A DNA stretch of 5,581 bases from Proteiniphilum sp. (GCA_031284475.1 JAISZV010000050.1:1-5581), one strand, 5' to 3'; counted from the first letter of the stretch, positions 1 through 5,533 are shown. Numbers and translations are program-made. The notes: a model not told the origin generated them from the letters alone.

Positions 1-294
1 GGCCCCAAAACTCCAAACGCCGATGGCCCAGAGATAACCTTTTTTAGTTCCCATCCACTCAACAAAACGCCCTGCAAAAAGCATGCTGATAGCATAGAAA
101 AAAGAAAAGAATGAGGTGATGGTTCCATAGTGCGAGTCGTTCCAATGAAACCCCGGTTTAATAAATTCGTCCCACGTAAGGGACAATACCTGCCTGTCTA
201 AGTAGTTAATGGTAGTTGCAAAGAACAGCATTGCAACCACTGTCCACCGGAAACTGCTCATTTTTACTTTTTCTTTCTCTTGTAGTTTACTCAT
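1..294 (-). CDS. Hexuronate-type MFS transporter, N-terminal part (cut by window edge)
   Basis: Inner-membrane major facilitator transporter, most likely of the anion:cation symporter/ExuT (hexuronate) group. I translated the minus strand from the ATG at 294-292: 98 codons stay open to the window edge. The N-terminus is short, charged and cytoplasmic (MSKLQEKEKVKM). Helix 1 is about residues 16-34 and ends in NYLDRQVLSL, a hallmark of this group. Helix 2 is about 56-75. It is followed by the cytoplasmic loop-2/3 motif around G76-R77, with MGTKKGY at 81-87 (compare GTKIGY in ExuT), and then the start of helix 3. About three quarters of a usual 420-450 aa protein is missing, so substrate residues cannot be judged. 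It is the last visible gene of the operon, 65 bases after eda, and by context would import galacturonate, glucuronate or an unsaturated uronate. The family is fairly sure; the substrate is inferred from neighbours. M12 is a possible alternative start. Confidence 0.85.
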   Translation of the reverse strand, partial: MSKLQEKEKVKMSSFRWTVVAMLFFATTINYLDRQVLSLTWDEFIKPGFHWNDSHYGTITSFFSFFYAISMLFAGRFVEWMGTKKGYLWAIGVWSFGA

Positions 295-359
295 GATTTT
301 ATTTTTATGATGATTATTATTTAGAATGTTTCTTCCCTGTTATTTATGCATGGGCGCGT

Positions 360-1028
360 TTACTGATATTTTTTGACAATGGCTAAACTATCCCTGCATA
401 ATTCGGTGATTTTATGCCACTCCCCGTTTTTCAATACCTCTTTTGGGAAAAGGTTGGATCCCATCCCCACGCAGCTTACTCCTGCCCGGAACCATGCCGA
501 AAGATTTTCTTCCGTAGGCTCTACTCCGCCCGTGACCATGATCCGCGACCAGGGCATGGGGCCTTTTATGTTTTTTACGAACGACGGGCCGCCCACATTA
601 CCGCCGGGAAATACTTTTACGATCTCTGCGCCTAACTCCTGTGCCAGCCCTATTTCGGAAGTGGTGGCGCAGCCGGGGGAATAGGCTATTTGCCGGCGGT
701 TGCATACTTTGAATATTTCAGGATTCAGCAATGGGCCTACAACAAAGTTCGCCCCGCACTGTATATAAAGTGCGGCGGTAGGAGCGTCTACTATGGAACC
801 GATTCCCAATATCATTTCCGGGCACGCTGAGTCGGCCCATTTGATCAGCGAGGCAAACACCTCATGGGCAAAATCGCCCCTGTTGGTAAATTCAAATACC
901 CTGATACCCCCTTCGTAACATGCCTTTAGCACTTTTTTCGCCACTTCGGTATCGGCATGGTAAAATACAGGTACAATCCCCGTATCTACCATTGTTTGAC
1001 AAACTTGCAGTCTTGTAAATTTAGCCAT
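360..1028 (-). CDS. eda: KDPG aldolase (2-dehydro-3-deoxy-phosphogluconate aldolase / KHG aldolase)
   Basis: Cytoplasmic class I aldolase that cleaves 2-keto-3-deoxy-6-phosphogluconate to pyruvate and glyceraldehyde-3-phosphate, the last step of this pathway; family members often also act on 4-hydroxy-2-oxoglutarate. The product is 222 aa, normal for this TIM-barrel family. Visible motifs are [10 protein letters not shown] (17-26); FEFTNR (45-50) with the catalytic Glu46 and phosphate-site Arg50; GSIVDAPTA (77-85); SPGCATTSE (117-125); and VKVFPGG (137-143), where Lys138 is the Schiff-base lysine. The C-terminal phosphate-binding part has [11 protein letters not shown] (165-175) and [11 protein letters not shown] (183-193). 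The FEFTNR form with N in place of the more common L or R is typical of Bacteroidota versions. The ATG follows an A-rich leader (taattaaaaa). It lies 52 bases after kdgK, a gap holding a 7-bp tandem repeat, with no promoter motif between, so it is probably cotranscribed. Confidence 0.95.
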   Translation of the reverse strand: MAKFTRLQVCQTMVDTGIVPVFYHADTEVAKKVLKACYEGGIRVFEFTNRGDFAHEVFASLIKWADSACPEMILGIGSIVDAPTAALYIQCGANFVVGPLLNPEIFKVCNRRQIAYSPGCATTSEIGLAQELGAEIVKVFPGGNVGGPSFVKNIKGPMPWSRIMVTGGVEPTEENLSAWFRAGVSCVGMGSNLFPKEVLKNGEWHKITELCRDSLAIVKKYQ

Positions 1029-1053
1029 TTTTTAATTAGATTTTTGATTTGGG

Positions 1054-1081
1054 ATCTTGTATCTTGAATCTTGAATCTCTT
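1054..1081. repeat. Short tandem repeat, 7-bp unit, between kdgK and eda
   Basis: Plus strand reads ATCTTGT, ATCTTGA, ATCTTGA, then the degraded unit ATCTCTT, ending at the first base of the kdgK stop codon. On the transcribed strand this is GATTCAA-type repeats in the kdgK-eda spacer. A related two-unit copy, ATCTTGC ATCTGAA, lies at 3424-3437 just downstream of the SDR gene. The repeat is seen directly; a role (slippage tract, mRNA element) is unknown. Confidence 0.7.
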
Positions 1082-2118
1082 CAACGTACCACTCTTCCCG
1101 ACCCGTCGCCTTTCATCAGCGCCTCCACTTCCGGCACGGTAACCAGATTGAAATCGCCGTAGATAGTATGTTTCAGGCAGGAGGCGGCTACGGCGAAGTC
1201 GAGCGCCTTTTGGTCGTTTCCCGCATAAGTAAGTAATCCGTAGATCAACCCTCCCATAAAAGAATCGCCTCCTCCCACTCTGTCCACGATGTGGGTAATG
1301 TCATACCTTTTGGATTGATAGAGTTTGCCGGAGTAGAGGCATCCACCCCAGGTATTGTGGTTCGCGTTGATGGAACCGCGCAAGGTGATGATCACTTTCT
1401 TTGCGCGTGGGAATTGATGCATTAGTTGTTTGCAGACCGATTCAAATTCTGCTGCATCCACCTCTCCCGCGGTCTGTTCCACATTAAATCCTTCCGGTTT
1501 AATGCCGAACACTTTTTCCGCATCTTCTTCATTTCCAAGAATAACGTCGCACCCATTCACTAATTCGGGCATGACCTCCGACGCTTTTTTGCCGTATTTC
1601 CAGAGGTTTTTCCGGTAGTTGAGGTCGCATGAAACCGTTACTCCCAGTTCATTCGCTGCCCGGATGGCCTCTAAGCAAGCGTCGGCCGCCCCTTGCGAAA
1701 GGGCAGGAGTGATCCCTGTCCAATGGAACCATGAAGCGCCTTTGAGTATCTCTTTCCAGTCGAACATCCCCTTTTCCACTTCCGAAATGGAGGAATACGC
1801 CCGGTCGTACACTACTTTCGAGGGGCGCGCCACGGCGCCGGTCTCAAGGAAATAGATACCCACCCGTTCGCCTCCGCGCAGAATGTGCTGTGTGTCGACA
1901 TTCATTTTCCTGAGGTCGGAAATACACCATTCGGCTATATCGTTGTCCGGCAGGCGGGTGACAAACTCCACGGGAATGCCGTAGTTTGCCAGTGAAACGG
2001 CTACGTTGGCTTCGCCTCCGCCAAAGGTAGCGGTAAGATGATCCGATTGGATAAATCTTTTATAGCCCGGTGCGGCAAGACGCAACATGATCTCGCCGAA
2101 AGTTACCACTTTTTGCAT
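1081..2118 (-). CDS. kdgK: 2-keto-3-deoxygluconate kinase, PfkB family
   Basis: Cytoplasmic sugar kinase that phosphorylates 2-keto-3-deoxy-D-gluconate (KDG) with ATP to KDPG, the substrate of the neighbouring aldolase. The product is 345 aa, the usual length. PfkB signatures are complete: N-terminal TFGEIMLRL (6-14), the substrate-binding GGGEANVAVSLANYG (33-47), DLNYRKNLW (165-173) typical of KDG kinases, GNEEDAEKVFG (195-205), and the C-terminal nucleotide/anion-hole motif DRVGGGDSFMGG (279-290) with the catalytic base Asp285. The GGGD form instead of GAGD is common in KdgK from Bacteroidota. The start codon lies one base after the DUF4861 stop (TAA-G-ATG), so translation is probably coupled to that gene. 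Stop is TGA. A fructokinase or ribokinase is less likely given the DLNYR motif and the kduI/SDR/eda neighbours. Confidence 0.94.
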   Translation of the reverse strand: MQKVVTFGEIMLRLAAPGYKRFIQSDHLTATFGGGEANVAVSLANYGIPVEFVTRLPDNDIAEWCISDLRKMNVDTQHILRGGERVGIYFLETGAVARPSKVVYDRAYSSISEVEKGMFDWKEILKGASWFHWTGITPALSQGAADACLEAIRAANELGVTVSCDLNYRKNLWKYGKKASEVMPELVNGCDVILGNEEDAEKVFGIKPEGFNVEQTAGEVDAAEFESVCKQLMHQFPRAKKVIITLRGSINANHNTWGGCLYSGKLYQSKRYDITHIVDRVGGGDSFMGGLIYGLLTYAGNDQKALDFAVAASCLKHTIYGDFNLVTVPEVEALMKGDGSGRVVR

Positions 2119-2119
2119 C

Positions 2120-3274
2120 TTAATTTATCTGAATGATTAGGGGTTGGTCTATTTTTGCTTTCTCTTCTTTCACAAACTGCGTCCATTCTTCAAAGCTGTT
2201 GAAACCTGCTTTGCTCCATCCCCCGCCCGTATAACAGGTATATGCTGCGCCGGGTTGGTAACTGTTGAAACCCAGGTAGTGCCCGTTTGAAACCTTGATG
2301 ATCCCGAATCCGGCCGGATGGATGGCGGCGGTATACACTGTTCCGTTGGTTTTGTCCGCCGGCGTTTCGTAAGCGATGACGCCGGCGTTATGCCCGAATG
2401 TGGTTTTCCCTGCATTTTCTTCGGGATTATTTTCCGGCATTACGATTCCGGTAGCCAGCGTAAGCATGGAAGTATCGGCCTCAAAAATATTGGTTACTTT
2501 ATTGAAAAGAGAATATGCGTTTAAGGAGATAATACGTGTTTCCGTTATTTCATGCTCTCCCGCCTTATAAGGGTCGTAAGTGAGTTTAAAGGCGATGCGT
2601 AGCGGGCCGTTATCAAGGATCTCTGCCGTAACGAAATTATCGCCCAGACAGAGCGTATCGTTATGCACGGGGGCTGTCATTCCCAGTCCGAGCGTTCTTC
2701 CCACCTTGTAAAAATCCAGCCCTTCGCCGTGGTCTTCGTGATAAGAGGCTACGCCTGACAGATCACTCTCATACCATTTATCGATGACCAGCGATTCGGT
2801 TTTTTTTGCCCAAAAGTCCATTCCGTTACTGATCTCGCCGGTTGCTTTCAGGGCAGGGCCGTATACCCTGAAGGCGCTACGGTTGTTCTCCCAGGCGAAA
2901 TCGTCTTTCCGCTCAGGCACTAAGCGGCCATGTACGAGAGGCGCGAACGGCTCAGGTTTCCCGGTAGAAATATAGTAGGCGGTCGTTTCGCTTGCCCCTA
3001 CAGATACGGGGAAAATGAGCATTTCTGTGGTTTCGGAACCGTTTGTTACAAGTTGGTAGGGGATTTGTTGCCTGTTGCCGTCGGTTACGACGATTGTTTG
3101 CCCTGTGGAAAGCGATAGTTTTTGTTGCACTGTTTCCCACGGGACTTCCACTATCTCATTTTCCCTCTCTATTGACGCCGGATTGCTCACTTCTACCGCC
3201 AACTCTTTCTTTGCGGAGTTACACCCGATAAAAATTACGGTCACGAGGAGTAATGTGAAAAATCTTGTTTGCAT
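2120..3274 (-). CDS. DUF4861 family lipoprotein, unknown function, uronate operon
   Basis: Exported protein of unknown biochemical function, assigned to the DUF4861 family from characteristic motifs. I start it at the ATG at 3274-3272 (384 aa): it gives a compact signal peptide (MQTRFFTLLLVTVIFIG) and a lipobox with Cys18. The longer 401-residue frame begins with TTG inside a hairpin and adds a non-signal-like extension. After Cys18 come NSAKKE and a linker. I see no acidic surface-export signal next to the cysteine, so periplasmic anchoring is inferred. Family-like motifs are ERKDDFAWENNRSAFRVYGP (about 121-140) and HEDHGEGLDFYKVGRTLG (179-196), plus YTGGGWSKAGF near the C-terminus (348-358). 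The clustered D, E and H residues could form a carbohydrate- or metal-binding site. In my knowledge such genes recur beside uronate-degrading genes. Lying between kduD-like and kdgK, it probably handles an uronate or oligouronide outside the cytoplasm. Confidence 0.82.
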   Translation of the reverse strand: MQTRFFTLLLVTVIFIGCNSAKKELAVEVSNPASIERENEIVEVPWETVQQKLSLSTGQTIVVTDGNRQQIPYQLVTNGSETTEMLIFPVSVGASETTAYYISTGKPEPFAPLVHGRLVPERKDDFAWENNRSAFRVYGPALKATGEISNGMDFWAKKTESLVIDKWYESDLSGVASYHEDHGEGLDFYKVGRTLGLGMTAPVHNDTLCLGDNFVTAEILDNGPLRIAFKLTYDPYKAGEHEITETRIISLNAYSLFNKVTNIFEADTSMLTLATGIVMPENNPEENAGKTTFGHNAGVIAYETPADKTNGTVYTAAIHPAGFGIIKVSNGHYLGFNSYQPGAAYTCYTGGGWSKAGFNSFEEWTQFVKEEKAKIDQPLIIQIN

Positions 3275-3286
3275 ACAACTTTTTAA

Positions 3287-3308
3287 TTTGTTGATTAGTT
3301 TGTTGATT
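3287..3308. repeat. 12-bp spaced direct repeat in the DUF4861 leader
   Basis: Plus strand has TTTGTTGATT at 3287-3296 and again at 3299-3308; on the mRNA strand this is AATCAACAAA twice. It lies 13-34 bases upstream of the DUF4861 start codon, directly after the 16-bp hairpin. It may leave an unstructured A/C-rich ribosome-landing leader. Function not shown. Confidence 0.55.
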
Positions 3309-3343
3309 CCTACAAGTCGGGACAACCTGTCCCGACTTGTAGG
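3309..3343. repeat. Perfect 16-bp inverted repeat (hairpin) in the SDR-DUF4861 spacer
   Basis: Left arm 3309-3324 (CCTACAAGTCGGGACA), three-base loop ACC, right arm 3328-3343 (TGTCCCGACTTGTAGG): all 16 pairs match. It sits in a 168-base intra-operon gap, 34 bases upstream of the DUF4861 start. Neither side is followed by a T-tract, so it does not look like a standard intrinsic terminator. It could be a REP-like dispersed palindrome, an mRNA processing or stabilising stem that tunes lipoprotein output relative to kduI and the SDR, or a regulator site. Confidence 0.85.
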
Positions 3344-3442
3344 GAAGTAGTGATGATTGAAAGAATGGAGCTAAAAAACTAAAATTATGAAGTTCGGAAG
3401 TAATTATAAATCAGCGGAGCTACATCTTGCATCTGAAAAAAA

Positions 3443-4234
3443 TTACGGTTGTTTCCCGATATATGCCAGAATACCGCCGTCCACATACAGGATATGCCCG
3501 TTTACAAAGTTGGATGCGTCCGAAGCAAGGAAGACGGCGGGGCCGGCCAAATCTTCGGGTGTTCCCCACCGGGCTGCCGGCGTTTTGGCAATGATAAATG
3601 AATCAAACGGATGGCGGGAACCATCGGGTTGCCGTTCCCTTAAAGGGGCGGTCTGCGGTGTAGCAATGTACCCCGGCCCGATGCCGTTGCACTGTATATT
3701 GTGTTCACCGTATTCGGAACAGATATTTTTCGTCAACATCTTTAACCCGCCTTTAGCTGCCGCGTAAGCGGAAACGGTTTCGCGTCCCAATTCGCTCATC
3801 ATGGAGCATACGTTGATGATCTTTCCGTGCCCTTTTTTGATCATGTGCGGAATGACTGCCTTTGAAACGATAAAAGGCCCGTTCAGATCAATATCGATCA
3901 CCCGGCGGAACTCGGCAGCGCTCATTTCGTGCATCGGTATGCGCTTGATGATACCGGCGTTGTTTACCAGTATGTCTATCACTCCTACCTCTTTTGTTAC
4001 CCGGTCGATGAAGCGGCCGACCGCCTCTTCGTCCGTCACGTCGCATACGTAACCGTAGGCTTCTATTCCTTTGTCCTTATAGGCCTCAAGCCCCTTATTT
4101 ACCAATTCCTGATTGACGTCGTTGAATACAATTTTAGCGCCGGCGTCTGCAAAAGCGGACGCCATGGCAAAACCAATACCGTAAGAAGCGCCCGTAACCA
4201 GCGCTGTTTTTCCTTCCAATGAAAAATTAACCAT
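3443..4234 (-). CDS. kduD: SDR oxidoreductase: KduD-type 2-dehydro-3-deoxy-D-gluconate 5-dehydrogenase (gluconate 5-dehydrogenase-like)
   Basis: Classical short-chain dehydrogenase, 263 aa, cytoplasmic. In this operon its expected job is the NADH-linked reduction of 3-deoxy-D-glycero-2,5-hexodiulosonate (the KduI product) to 2-keto-3-deoxygluconate. The Rossmann motif TGASYGIG is at 14-21. Asp39 at the end of the second strand favours NAD(H). DVT is at 65-67 and NNAG at 91-94. The catalytic tetrad is Asn118, Ser144, Tyr157 and Lys161 (YAAAK), followed by PGYIATP (187-193). The C-terminus GHILYVDGGILAYIGKQP (246-263) is a form I associate with Bacteroidales proteins labelled gluconate 5-dehydrogenase, so homology alone leaves KduD and Ga5DH both open; the position between kduI and kdgK favours KduD. 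The ATG follows an A-rich leader, 48 bases after kduI with no promoter motif. The symbol is therefore a context-based call. Confidence 0.85.
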   Translation of the reverse strand: MVNFSLEGKTALVTGASYGIGFAMASAFADAGAKIVFNDVNQELVNKGLEAYKDKGIEAYGYVCDVTDEEAVGRFIDRVTKEVGVIDILVNNAGIIKRIPMHEMSAAEFRRVIDIDLNGPFIVSKAVIPHMIKKGHGKIINVCSMMSELGRETVSAYAAAKGGLKMLTKNICSEYGEHNIQCNGIGPGYIATPQTAPLRERQPDGSRHPFDSFIIAKTPAARWGTPEDLAGPAVFLASDASNFVNGHILYVDGGILAYIGKQP

Positions 4235-4282
4235 GTTATTTTTTGCTTTATTTAATGTCTGTGTAATTCCGGACTGTTATTG

Positions 4283-5125
4283 TTATCGTAAGTCCGTTAT
4301 TTTAGAAAAATCCTGGTCTCCGTAATCGAGATTCTCGCCCGCCATACCCCAGATAAAAGTGTAGTTGCTGGTGGCTGCGCCGGAATGGATAGACCATTCG
4401 GGAGAAAGTACCGCCTGCTCGCCCCTCATCCATATATGGCGCGTTTCATCGGGTTTGCCCATAAAGTGGCATACCGCCTGGTCTTCGGGCACTTCAAAAT
4501 AGAAGTAGGCTTCCATCCTGCGGGAATGGATATGCGCCGGCATGGTATTCCACACACTGCCGGGAGCCAGTTCGGTCATTCCCATCTGCAACTGGCAGGT
4601 GGGCAATACCTGGTTCACGATCATCTTATTGACATTCCTGTGATTGGCCGATTCTAAAGATCCCATTTCAGCCACAACTGCATCGGCTTTGGTCACCTTT
4701 TTATCGGGATAATTGCGATGGGCCGTAGCCGAATTGAAATAAAACTTTGCCGGTTTGCCGGCGTCGTTACTCTCAAAATAGACTTCACGTTCGCCGGAGC
4801 CGAGATAGAGCGCCTCTTTGTAATCGAGTTCAAAAACAGTTTCTCCCACTTTTACTTTGCCTTTACCTCCCACATTGAAAATGCCCAATTCCCGGCGACA
4901 TAGGAAAACCGGTTGTTTCAGCGGCTCTATCGCTTCCAGAAGCAACGGTTCGTTTACCGGCGTCGCTCCACCCACAACCATGCGGTCGTACATCGAATAG
5001 ACCATATTCACTTCGTCCGGAGCAAATATTTTTTCTATGAGAAAATCCCTTCGCAAACGCTGCGTGTCATAAGATTTTGCATCTTCGGGATGCGCTGCAT
5101 AACGTAATTGATAATTTGTCTTCAT
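4283..5125 (-). CDS. kduI: 5-keto-4-deoxyuronate isomerase (4-deoxy-L-threo-5-hexosulose-uronate ketol-isomerase)
   Basis: Zinc-dependent cytoplasmic isomerase that converts 5-keto-4-deoxyuronate, formed from unsaturated uronates after lyase and hydrolase action, to 3-deoxy-D-glycero-2,5-hexodiulosonate. The product is 280 aa, the full family length, with the two-cupin layout. The metal-binding set is intact: PAHIHSRRMEAYFYFE (196-211) supplies His198, His200 and Glu205, and SIHSGA (245-250) supplies His247. The spacing equals that of E. coli KduI (196, 198, 203, 245), shifted by two. Other family stretches are the start (YQLRYAAHPEDAKSYDT), RRDFLIEKIF (25-34), LYLGSGEREVYF (107-118) and FIWGMAGENLDYGD (257-270). 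It is the first gene of the operon, about 37 bases after the predicted start site of the minus-strand promoter. The leader is A/T-rich (agaataaagataaat) without a clear Shine-Dalgarno, as usual in Bacteroidota. Confidence 0.97.
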   Translation of the reverse strand: MKTNYQLRYAAHPEDAKSYDTQRLRRDFLIEKIFAPDEVNMVYSMYDRMVVGGATPVNEPLLLEAIEPLKQPVFLCRRELGIFNVGGKGKVKVGETVFELDYKEALYLGSGEREVYFESNDAGKPAKFYFNSATAHRNYPDKKVTKADAVVAEMGSLESANHRNVNKMIVNQVLPTCQLQMGMTELAPGSVWNTMPAHIHSRRMEAYFYFEVPEDQAVCHFMGKPDETRHIWMRGEQAVLSPEWSIHSGAATSNYTFIWGMAGENLDYGDQDFSKITDLR

Positions 5126-5152
5126 ATTTATCTTTATTCTGTTTATTTATCG

Positions 5153-5172
5153 ACCTGTGTACCCGCACAAAG
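5153..5172. promoter_or_regulatory. Candidate operator at the kduI promoter
   Basis: Imperfect palindrome containing TGTGTAC (5156-5162) and GCACAAAG (5165-5172). Read in the direction of kduI transcription it is TTTGTG-CGGG-TACACA, the same half-sites and spacing as at the divergent promoter. It overlaps the last bases of the -7 box and the predicted start site, where a bound protein would block transcription. The matching pattern is seen directly; regulator binding is inferred. Confidence 0.55.
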
Positions 5173-5198
5173 TTATAATTTATTTTCTGCCTACCAAA
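5168..5198 (-). promoter_or_regulatory. Promoter of the kduI operon, Bacteroidota sigma-AB type
   Basis: On the minus strand, the -33 element TTTG (5198-5195), 19 bases, then the -7 element TAACTTTG (5175-5168), a full match to TAnnTTTG. Transcription should start near 5162, giving a leader of about 37 bases before the kduI ATG. No equivalent motif is present in the gaps downstream, so this probably drives all six genes. Confidence 0.8.
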
Positions 5199-5470
5199 AT
5201 AGAATTTAAAATTTCGTCAGAAAAAGACACAATCTTCTGCTTACCCCTTGCCCCATGCCGTATATTCCTGTCCTTTGCATTTGTAGTCCGCCGGTGGCGT
5301 TTGCAGGTTCAGGTTTTGCCATATCCTTTTAGTTTTGCCCCATTTCGAGTACAAGGTTTTCGGGCGTTACCGTGCTTCCGGCCAGGGGGATACGGTTATC
5401 AACAACAATAACCGGAATTTTTTTACTGATCCCCGTTCTGACGCGTGCACTCAATTTTTAATGAGATTTT
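5199..5470. other. Spacer between the divergent promoters, no convincing gene
   Basis: About 270 bases with no recognisable protein. On the minus strand a 38-codon frame (5322-5206, beginning MAKPEPANATGG) follows AAAGGAT. A TTG-start 41-codon frame (5454-5329), containing KKIPVIVVDNRIPLAG, ends just before it. On the plus strand an 84-residue frame (5157-5411) overlaps both and the kduI promoter and looks like chance. The 9-mer TTGCCCCAT occurs twice (5248-5256, 5335-5343). A plus-strand TAGTTTTG at 5330-5337 fits the -7 consensus but has no TTTG 19 bases upstream. A terminator-like hairpin is listed separately. The segment is richer in G+C than the AT-rich promoter ends, so a decayed gene or a small RNA cannot be excluded. 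Confidence 0.5.
5393..5424 (+). terminator. Candidate intrinsic terminator, plus strand
   Basis: CGGTTAT (5393-5399), loop CAACAACA, ATAACCG (5408-5414), then GAA and seven T residues (5418-5424). The stem is a perfect 7 bp but only moderately G+C-rich. It would stop rightward transcripts about 47 bases before the divergent promoter, either insulating that promoter or ending an unseen plus-strand small RNA. There is no plus-strand gene to its left, which lowers confidence. Confidence 0.4.
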
Positions 5471-5501
5471 TTTGACCGGACTTATTATTTTTATACTTTT
5501 G
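5471..5501 (+). promoter_or_regulatory. Divergent promoter firing out of the right edge
   Basis: TTTG (5471-5474), 19 bases, then TACTTTTG (5494-5501), matching the Bacteroidota -33/-7 consensus exactly, with the same spacing as the kduI promoter. The start site should be near 5508. The gene it serves lies mostly or wholly outside the window. The first downstream ATG, at 5546, stays open for the remaining 12 codons (MIESFDLSVSVK), too short to identify. Confidence 0.75.
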
Positions 5502-5516
5502 TGTACTTACACAAAA
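5497..5516. promoter_or_regulatory. Perfect 20-bp palindromic operator at the divergent promoter
   Basis: TTTTGTGTACTTACACAAAA: two perfect 9-bp arms around CT. It overlaps the -7 box and covers the predicted start site. The core GTGTACTTACAC fits the pattern GTNTANNTANAC that I recall for YtrA-type GntR regulators, and it broadly resembles the AraR-type operators of GntR/sugar-binding fusion repressors, but the regulator family is a guess. A sister copy is at the kduI promoter. Confidence 0.7.
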
Positions 5517-5533
5517 ATGTAATTCATTTTTGT
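5511..5533. repeat. Second inverted repeat in the divergent leader
   Basis: ACAAAAATG (5511-5519), spacer TAATT, CATTTTTGT (5525-5533): a perfect 9-bp inverted repeat that shares its left arm with the right arm of the 20-bp palindrome. It lies just inside the predicted plus-strand transcript and could be a leader hairpin or a second, weaker regulator site. Confidence 0.6.

Noticed and set aside
373..684. 103-residue plus-strand frame opposite eda
   Set aside because: It is antisense to the catalytic part of a well-conserved aldolase, with no independent promoter.
3275..3325. N-terminal extension of the DUF4861 protein by 17 residues
   Set aside because: It would begin at TTG inside the loop of the hairpin and put a polar segment before the signal peptide; the ATG at 3274 gives a normal lipoprotein signal sequence.
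3309..3343. 16-bp hairpin as an intrinsic terminator
   Set aside because: No T-run follows on either strand, and the downstream genes have no promoter of their own, so read-through is required.
3387..3767. 126-residue plus-strand frame opposite the SDR gene
   Set aside because: It is antisense to conserved SDR sequence, including the C-terminal cofactor-binding region; a shadow frame.
4260..4265. Third operator half-site (TGTGTA) upstream of the SDR gene
   Set aside because: Only one half-site is present, with no partner at the right spacing and no promoter motif beside it.
5300..5320. Possible tRNA T-arm (GCAGGTTCAGGTTTTGC)
   Set aside because: The flanking bases do not form a 5-bp T-stem, and no acceptor or anticodon arm can be built around it.
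5157..5411. 84-residue plus-strand reading frame
   Set aside because: It overlaps the kduI promoter, operator and a terminator-like stem, has no promoter or leader of its own and no recognisable motif; its composition looks like chance.
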